64,000 bases of DNA from Parietichytrium sp. I65-24A. Its lineage: Eukaryota; Sar; Bigyra; Thraustochytrida; Thraustochytriidae. A program made the position numbers and the translations under genes. The notes below the pieces were generated by a model that was given only the letters and a program-made list of their open reading frames with translations, was not told the DNA's origin and did not search any database. This document shows positions 59,072 through 64,000 of the stretch, piece by piece (position 1 is the first letter of the stretch; each line of letters opens with the position of its first letter). The stretch lies in contig BLSF01000028.1 of the NCBI GenBank assembly GCA_012862575.1, forward strand, positions 434,001-498,000, given 5' to 3'.

Positions 59072-60710
59072 ATGGGCCGCGAAGGACGGAGATTAGAGCA
59101 AACCCAGCACACTGCCAGGTCGCTTTGTGGCTGCCGAAAATCCTCCACAGCTCTCAATCTTTTTGCGTTTGCCCTGTTGTGCGTGGCAGGTGTTGGCGCA
59201 ACCGTGACACGCTCGCTAGAGCTGCCGGAGTGCTCTTCCTTGGACGGGCCCTTCTGCAGGATAATAAATCACAAACTCGCCCCTCCTCACGCAAATGGAG
59301 TTTCGAAATCGTTTACACAGCCACACGGCACGCCACTTCGTGCGCCCGAAAAGGTAAGTTCGGCTCCCGCCTAGTGGAAAGGAAACAATCGAGTGATCCG
59401 TTTGTGGTCCCTGACCCACATCGCCCCTCTCTCTTTTTGTATGTCTGCCCTTCTTCTCGCAGCAAGACAAGTCAGGAAAATCGTTTCTTGACTCTTTGGT
59501 AGAAAAGATTGCAGAAACGTTCGAGGTAGATCTCAGCATTGGAGGGTCCGGGGTGGGTGACAATAAAGGGGGAAATCCCAAAATTGGTGCAGACGGGAAG
59601 AGCAAGCAAGCCAGTGGTGCTTCCTCTACATACGCCAAAGGTTCCTTCAAAATTGATGGCAGCTTTGAGGGCACAGCATCGCCGGACGCTGAGAACATCG
59701 CCTTTTCAGCGACCCCAGGGGATTGGCTCGAGAAACCGGGTCCAGACTGGCTGACGGTCGGTCTACGTGGGAAAATACAAAGGACTGACAAGGAGACCCT
59801 GAGCATTGAAGCTGTGCTGGTTGACGAGGAGGGCGAACCTTTCGAAGGCTGCACAGGGTTTCAAGCTACCATGGTGCGAAAAACTGGCGTCGTGCTTGGA
59901 ACGACTCAGTGGGCCAGCATTTTGCAAGGCAGCGTATGGAAGGGGACCTACGCATGCGCCGACCTCCCAACTTCTGTAACTCTTTTCTTCAACGGTGCAC
60001 AGTTCAAAGACAAGGATCTAAAGGGCAAAATAGCTGGAGAGTTTCACTTCCAGGTGAGCGAGGAAGCGCATTTGCAACGAGCTACTGCAAATAACTTATT
60101 TCGGTTATTCGACGCTGGTTCGTTGAAAGATCTTGTAAGAAAATCGAAAAGAAAGCTCACTGTGGCAGGGTGCGAGTGTTTGGAAACTTGGTCAGAGAAG
60201 GTTGACGGTAAAGTGCATACCTTCTCAGGCGTCAAGTGTGGCAATCCAGCGAAACGCAGTGGTGACTATTGCAAAATCGTCTCAGGTTCGTGTGATAGCT
60301 CCCCTGCTGCCTCGGATTGGGATTTTTGCATCGAGGACTGGGTTGAGCTGAGACGAACTGGCGTTGATTTCGAGACCATAGAAATCAAGCTCGACGATAC
60401 CGATCTACTACAAGGCCTTGATATCGACATGAGTGACCTCTCGGAGCTCTTGCGGCAGACCATGTCACTACTCGCGACTGCTTCTCCTGATGAGCAAGAT
60501 CCTCGTGGCCGAGATGATCGAGAGGGTCTGCAAGGTCAAGAGGAAGCTCGAGAACAGCAAAGCGCGAAATCTACACAAAATGTCGACGCTGATGAGGAAG
60601 TGGACGATGACTACGACGAATCTGAAAGTGATGATGATTACTCTCCAGAAGGCGAGGACGAGACGAAGGAGGATTTGGACAATTATGAAGTGGACGGGGA
60701 TGATCTCTGA
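59072..60710 (+). CDS. Secreted or luminal acidic protein with a Cys-rich module, unknown function (509 aa, one intron)
   Basis: Exons 59072-59353 and 59463-60710 are joined by a 109-nt intron (GTAAGT to TTCTCGCAG, phase 0). A hydrophobic stretch at about residues 26-44 (ALNLFAFALLCVAGVGA) looks like a signal peptide or signal anchor after a basic leader. A beta-rich domain spans about 165-300 (WLTVGLRGKIQ, then SIEAVLVDEEGEPFEG). A Cys-rich module near 325-375 has the pattern C-x-C-x4-W, then a GVKCGNP turn and three further Cys, which resembles small extracellular binding modules of protists. The last 60 residues are extremely acidic (Asp/Glu with Tyr). There is no ER-retention tetrapeptide. 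I do not recognise a family. Calcium or polysaccharide binding is possible but unsupported. Confidence 0.7.
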
Positions 60711-60992
60711 AGATTGATAATTTACAATGTTTTAAAATAATGGCTGACATAATCTAATCTTCCCCAGCCGTCCTAATTTTATCTCACTCTAGCTCTAGCT
60801 ACTATCTCACTAATTACTACTAAGACTTTGCCGCGCTTTGAGGGACAACGGCTATGCTTTCACTGCGTGACAAAGACGTCGCCTCAGGCTCGGTGGTATA
60901 TGCGAGACAGAGAGAGCCAATGCGCTCGCGCTCAAGATAAAATCTGTGACGTTGGTGGCGTGGAGGCAAGAGCCTCGCTACGGGAGAACGTC
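60711..60992. other. Short spacer
   Basis: An AT-rich 3' flank of the secreted-protein gene. The following frame is open from 60828 and has an in-frame ATG at 60900 in a weak context. I use the better-placed ATG at 60993. Confidence 0.45.
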
Positions 60993-62951
60993 ATGAGCGC
61001 CAAAGTCAAACCACAGCCAGGCGCAAGTAGTGGACGACTCTTTGAGAATGGCAAGCCTTCGCAAAGTAAACGTGAGTCGTCTTGCGCGTCACAAGCCTCT
61101 ATGGCCCGAACGTGCCAAACAGTCGCATTGCTGATCTGTGCCGCAGTTTGCATCCTCTTGAATTTCGCCGTCATCTCTTTTGTGGAGTGGAATACTGGGA
61201 ACGAGACATCATACACAGTGCAGGTTGCCTTGAAGAATACAGAAGAGAATTGCCCATCATTGGCCGGCGGAAATCTTTTCTCTCAGCTCATTTCGAGCGT
61301 TTCTTTAGGAGGGGGGTCCAACCGCGAATGGGAAGATGCACTCCTGTTTGGCAACTCTCTGGTAGAAAAAGTCGTGCATGTGTTTGAAGAAGGGGACGAC
61401 TCAAACGTGGTGTATTTTCGTATGCTGAGCAAGCGTTACGTTGCAATGATTCCAAGGTGGTTAGTTCGAGTGCTGGCACTCAACACGCTGTCGCGTTCAA
61501 AAGACAGTCTTTTAATCGTGGTGCAGCCGAGTACAAGTAATGTCTCAACTTGCGCCGCTAGCTTTCAGATGGGTGAAAACGCGGCAGCAGCTCTGGCGGT
61601 CTATCTTCTGCAGCAGGCAGGCGAATCCGACATAGAAGTGTACTCCGCCGCGGAGAACGGCACCTCTTACAGTTATGAGCTGACTTGCGATGTTTACAGT
61701 GCTTCCGTTCCCTCCGATATGTGCTCGACTGCGAGTCTCTCTCGTCGAATCGATACCACATATGCTATCTTTCTGGGGATGTGGGCATGCATCGTAGTGG
61801 TTTGCTTGATTTGGTTTGCATTGTTAGTCTCTTTCTTTGAAAAAGACCGTCTTCAAAGCTCAAAGAATAAGCTTGTACAATGTGTACAGCATGATTCCAC
61901 CGGGGGTTTGCAACCAAGCGCCAAGGTGCCTAATGGAGAAGAGAAAATCCCCCAAGGTGAGGCAAAGAAAATTGAGCCGGCACCCTCGTCTATGGCTTCG
62001 CAGATTTTCGCGGCGATCAATGTTTTGGATCTGCTGTTTGTCAGCAAGTCTGTAGAGAATGATCTTTCCACCCTACTCAAGAATGGTCTGCGAGCTTGTG
62101 TCAGAGACACCTTGAAGAGATTTCTAGTATTGTATGCCCCTGCGATATCACCAAGCATCGTTCTTTTGCTTGCCGGCTGCGGCTCTGATGAGACCAATTG
62201 CGCTCGTAAAACCGAACTTCAGGTGCCCATATTTTACACAATTCTGGCGTACACTGTCTTTATTGTTGGATTTCTGCTAGGAACAATTTGGTCCGTGTTC
62301 CCTGGGAATGTATACCGCTACGCGACCCGTTTCTTGGTCGGTGTGATGAGTAGCTCTTCGCTGGTCCTGCTCGTTACGCATGTGCTATGGCTACTCGTCG
62401 CTTGTACTGTGGAGCCTGTTGCCGCAGGAAGCAAGATTATTTCAATTGTTTCCATTGGAATCTATGCGTGGCAAACCTGGAGAAAAGTGGAGCTGTACCG
62501 CAAAAATGCGGCGAAACGGCTTCTTGAAACAAGGCAAAATCTGAACCAAGTGGAAGCGGAGCTGGCGAAAGCCGGCTTCAGCAGGGAACACATTTTCTCA
62601 TTGGTATCCATGACAACCTTGATCCTCGTGCTGTTGTTCATCTGGTTCATGACCTGTTCCGTAGTCTTTTACGCACACCGTGCAGAATCGGAATCTGCTG
62701 TGTTCTCTGTCATTTTTGGCGTTTTCTTGCCAGCTTGCTCTGCTGTATTGCACGTGATGACCACGATTCGCTGCCGAGCTGCAGCAGACTCTTTGACTCC
62801 TGCAGTAGACTTCTTTTCAGGTGTTGCTGACGCAGGGACAGGTGCAAACTTCAGTCTCACTGCTGCTGATATCGCAGCAGAACTGAAAAAGTATGCCCAA
62901 GTCGCACCCTTGATAGTTACCGGTACCACCAAGCAGTCGGATGTCTCATAG
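60993..62951 (+). CDS. Unknown polytopic membrane protein (652 aa)
   Basis: The ATG at 60993 gives 652 residues; ATG 60900 would add 31. After a polar leader of about 35 residues there is a first span (VALLICAAVCILLNFAVISF). A large loop of about 195 residues with N-glycosylation sites and four Cys is probably extracytoplasmic. A second span follows (YAIFLGMWACIVVVCLIW), then a basic cytosolic loop of about 110 residues. About six further spans run to near residue 600. The two-span-with-big-loop start recalls sensor or receptor-like proteins, but no cyclase, kinase or GPCR signature is visible. It resembles the unknown protein at 394-1818 only in general layout. I do not recognise a family. 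Confidence 0.65.
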   Translation: MSAKVKPQPGASSGRLFENGKPSQSKRESSCASQASMARTCQTVALLICAAVCILLNFAVISFVEWNTGNETSYTVQVALKNTEENCPSLAGGNLFSQLISSVSLGGGSNREWEDALLFGNSLVEKVVHVFEEGDDSNVVYFRMLSKRYVAMIPRWLVRVLALNTLSRSKDSLLIVVQPSTSNVSTCAASFQMGENAAAALAVYLLQQAGESDIEVYSAAENGTSYSYELTCDVYSASVPSDMCSTASLSRRIDTTYAIFLGMWACIVVVCLIWFALLVSFFEKDRLQSSKNKLVQCVQHDSTGGLQPSAKVPNGEEKIPQGEAKKIEPAPSSMASQIFAAINVLDLLFVSKSVENDLSTLLKNGLRACVRDTLKRFLVLYAPAISPSIVLLLAGCGSDETNCARKTELQVPIFYTILAYTVFIVGFLLGTIWSVFPGNVYRYATRFLVGVMSSSSLVLLVTHVLWLLVACTVEPVAAGSKIISIVSIGIYAWQTWRKVELYRKNAAKRLLETRQNLNQVEAELAKAGFSREHIFSLVSMTTLILVLLFIWFMTCSVVFYAHRAESESAVFSVIFGVFLPACSAVLHVMTTIRCRAAADSLTPAVDFFSGVADAGTGANFSLTAADIAAELKKYAQVAPLIVTGTTKQSDVS

Positions 62952-63258
62952 AAGAGAGGGAGTTCTGGCAGCGAAAACACGTCTCCAACAACTGTAAAAA
63001 GCGGTGACGATGGTACACTGTGTAGCTCAGATCCATTACGAATCGCCTTGCTTTATTCAAACGAGCGGAGCTGGTTTAGTAATTAAAAATGAAGTGGCAT
63101 CGAGTTTGGCAACAAGTGAGACACTGGAAGGCCATCATCTTTCCTGGCATCTAGTCTCAGCGCCATGCATCTTGCAGCGCTTCGATACAGTTAATTTTTG
63201 TTTGTTTGGTTGCACTTTTTCTCTTTTTTTTCTTTAAAGGTGTGTAAAGGTAAACAAT
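62952..63258. other. Convergent spacer
   Basis: About 300 bases between two converging genes, ending in a T-rich run. Nothing else is seen. Confidence 0.5.
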
Positions 63259-64000
63259 TTATCTCTCAAGGATCGAAGTCTCGAAGATCTTGGAAGTAAC
63301 AACGTATGGGTCCATGTTGCTCGCTGGGCGACGATCCTCAAAGTAACCCTTGCCATCAGCCTTTGTGGAGTTTGGAATGCGCACAGACGCACCGCGGTTC
63401 GCAACACCATAACTAAACTTGTCGATGGAGGCGGTCTCGTGTCTTCCGGTGAGACGAGCCTCGTTTCCGGTTCCGTAAACAGCAATGTGCTCGGCGTGTT
63501 TGTCAGCAAGGCGTTCAATTGCTGGGATGATGTACTTGTCAAAGGCACCGTCCTCTTCGCGCATCTTTTTCGTGGAGAAGTTGGTGTGGCAGCCAGCTCC
63601 ATTCCAGTCTCCTGGAATTGGCTTTGGCTCGTAAGAAACAGTTACATCATGCTTCTCGCACACCCTGTTGAGAATGTAGCGTGCCATCCACATGTGGTCG
63701 CCGGAGTCAATTCCAGTGCAAGGTCCAACCTGGAACTCCCACTGTCCAGGCATGACCTCGGCGTTGATGCCACTGACGTTAATGCCAGCATCAAGGCACT
63801 TGACCATGTGCTCCTCAGCAATGTCGCGGCCGAAAGCGACATCTGCGCCAGCAGAGCAGTAGTATGGGCCCTGAGGTCCTGGGAAGCCCATCTGAATGGT
63901 TGGTCCGCCAAAGCTGCGAGCAGTGGAGCTTGGCCATCCCAGAGGAACTCCGTTCTGGAACAAGGTGTATTCCTGTTCAATGCCAAACCATGGCTCCTCG
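63259..64000 (-). CDS. Glutamine synthetase, class II (GSII), C-terminal 246 residues; 5' end outside window
   Basis: The frame is open to the window edge, with [14 protein letters not shown] as its first complete codons, so the ATG-proximal part lies beyond 64000. The enzyme joins ammonia to glutamate using ATP and is the main entry of inorganic nitrogen. Catalytic-core motifs are clear: the metal ligands in WFGIEQEY, the nucleotide and ammonia-site region PGPQGPYYC, the His-containing loop [14 protein letters not shown], the flap region RLTGRHET, and NRGASVRIP, which binds substrate and ATP. These are typical of the decameric eukaryotic GSII form. No C-terminal extension is present. The gene reads towards the unknown membrane protein at 60993. 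Confidence 0.95.
   Translation of the reverse strand, partial: EEPWFGIEQEYTLFQNGVPLGWPSSTARSFGGPTIQMGFPGPQGPYYCSAGADVAFGRDIAEEHMVKCLDAGINVSGINAEVMPGQWEFQVGPCTGIDSGDHMWMARYILNRVCEKHDVTVSYEPKPIPGDWNGAGCHTNFSTKKMREEDGAFDKYIIPAIERLADKHAEHIAVYGTGNEARLTGRHETASIDKFSYGVANRGASVRIPNSTKADGKGYFEDRRPASNMDPYVVTSKIFETSILER

Overview
This is a stretch of nuclear DNA from a unicellular eukaryote. Genes are long and mostly intronless, and they lie on both strands with several hundred to a few thousand bases between them. The few introns I can place are short (78 to 126 nt) with GT(A/G)AG donors. The proteins are typical of eukaryotes: a chromodomain helicase, a Hook-type motor adaptor, an augmin-like protein, an F-box/WD40 protein, a mitochondrial carrier and a class II glutamine synthetase. 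Coiled-coil proteins of centrosomal or flagellar type, together with a front-end (cytochrome b5) desaturase, suggest a flagellated, polyunsaturated-fat-making protist. A stramenopile such as a thraustochytrid (Labyrinthulomycetes) would fit, but that assignment is inference. I see no rRNA, tRNA, CRISPR array, retroelement or intact DNA transposon.

Layout. 0-10 kb: the tail of a HAUS1-like gene, an unknown polytopic membrane protein, a Ser-rich protein with hydrophobic C-terminal segments, a TLC-like membrane protein, a spliced MYND-FKBP protein, an unknown protein and a JmjC/cupin oxygenase. 10-12.8 kb: non-coding DNA with simple repeats. 12.8-19.7 kb: one uninterrupted 2287-residue gene with a signal peptide, about five extracytoplasmic modules and two four-helix PqiA/LetA-like membrane domains. 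20.5-23.4 kb: a Hook-like adaptor. 25.1-28.2 kb: a desaturase fused behind a duplicated membrane domain. 28.5-36.5 kb: a CTL/SLC44 transporter, a DUF4485 coiled-coil protein, a mitochondrial carrier and a triple-WW plus PH protein. 36.5-40.5 kb: four kilobases without a supported gene. 40.5-51 kb: a NIPA transporter, a long coiled-coil protein, an F-box/WD40 protein, mannose-6-phosphate isomerase and a cytochrome b561. 51.4-58 kb: an intronless 2230-residue CHD remodeler. 59-64 kb: a secreted acidic protein, another unknown polytopic protein and the C-terminal half of glutamine synthetase.

The genes do not form an operon or an obvious single pathway. The most notable products are two membrane-lipid proteins with unusual architectures: the giant PqiA/LetA-like protein, whose single chain could combine an extracytoplasmic lipid-handling region with its membrane part, and the desaturase with an extra N-terminal domain duplicated at exactly 210 residues. 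A second signal is a recurring palindrome, GTACTCGAGTAC, confined to spacers between genes. Functions below rest on motifs read by eye, since no database search was possible.
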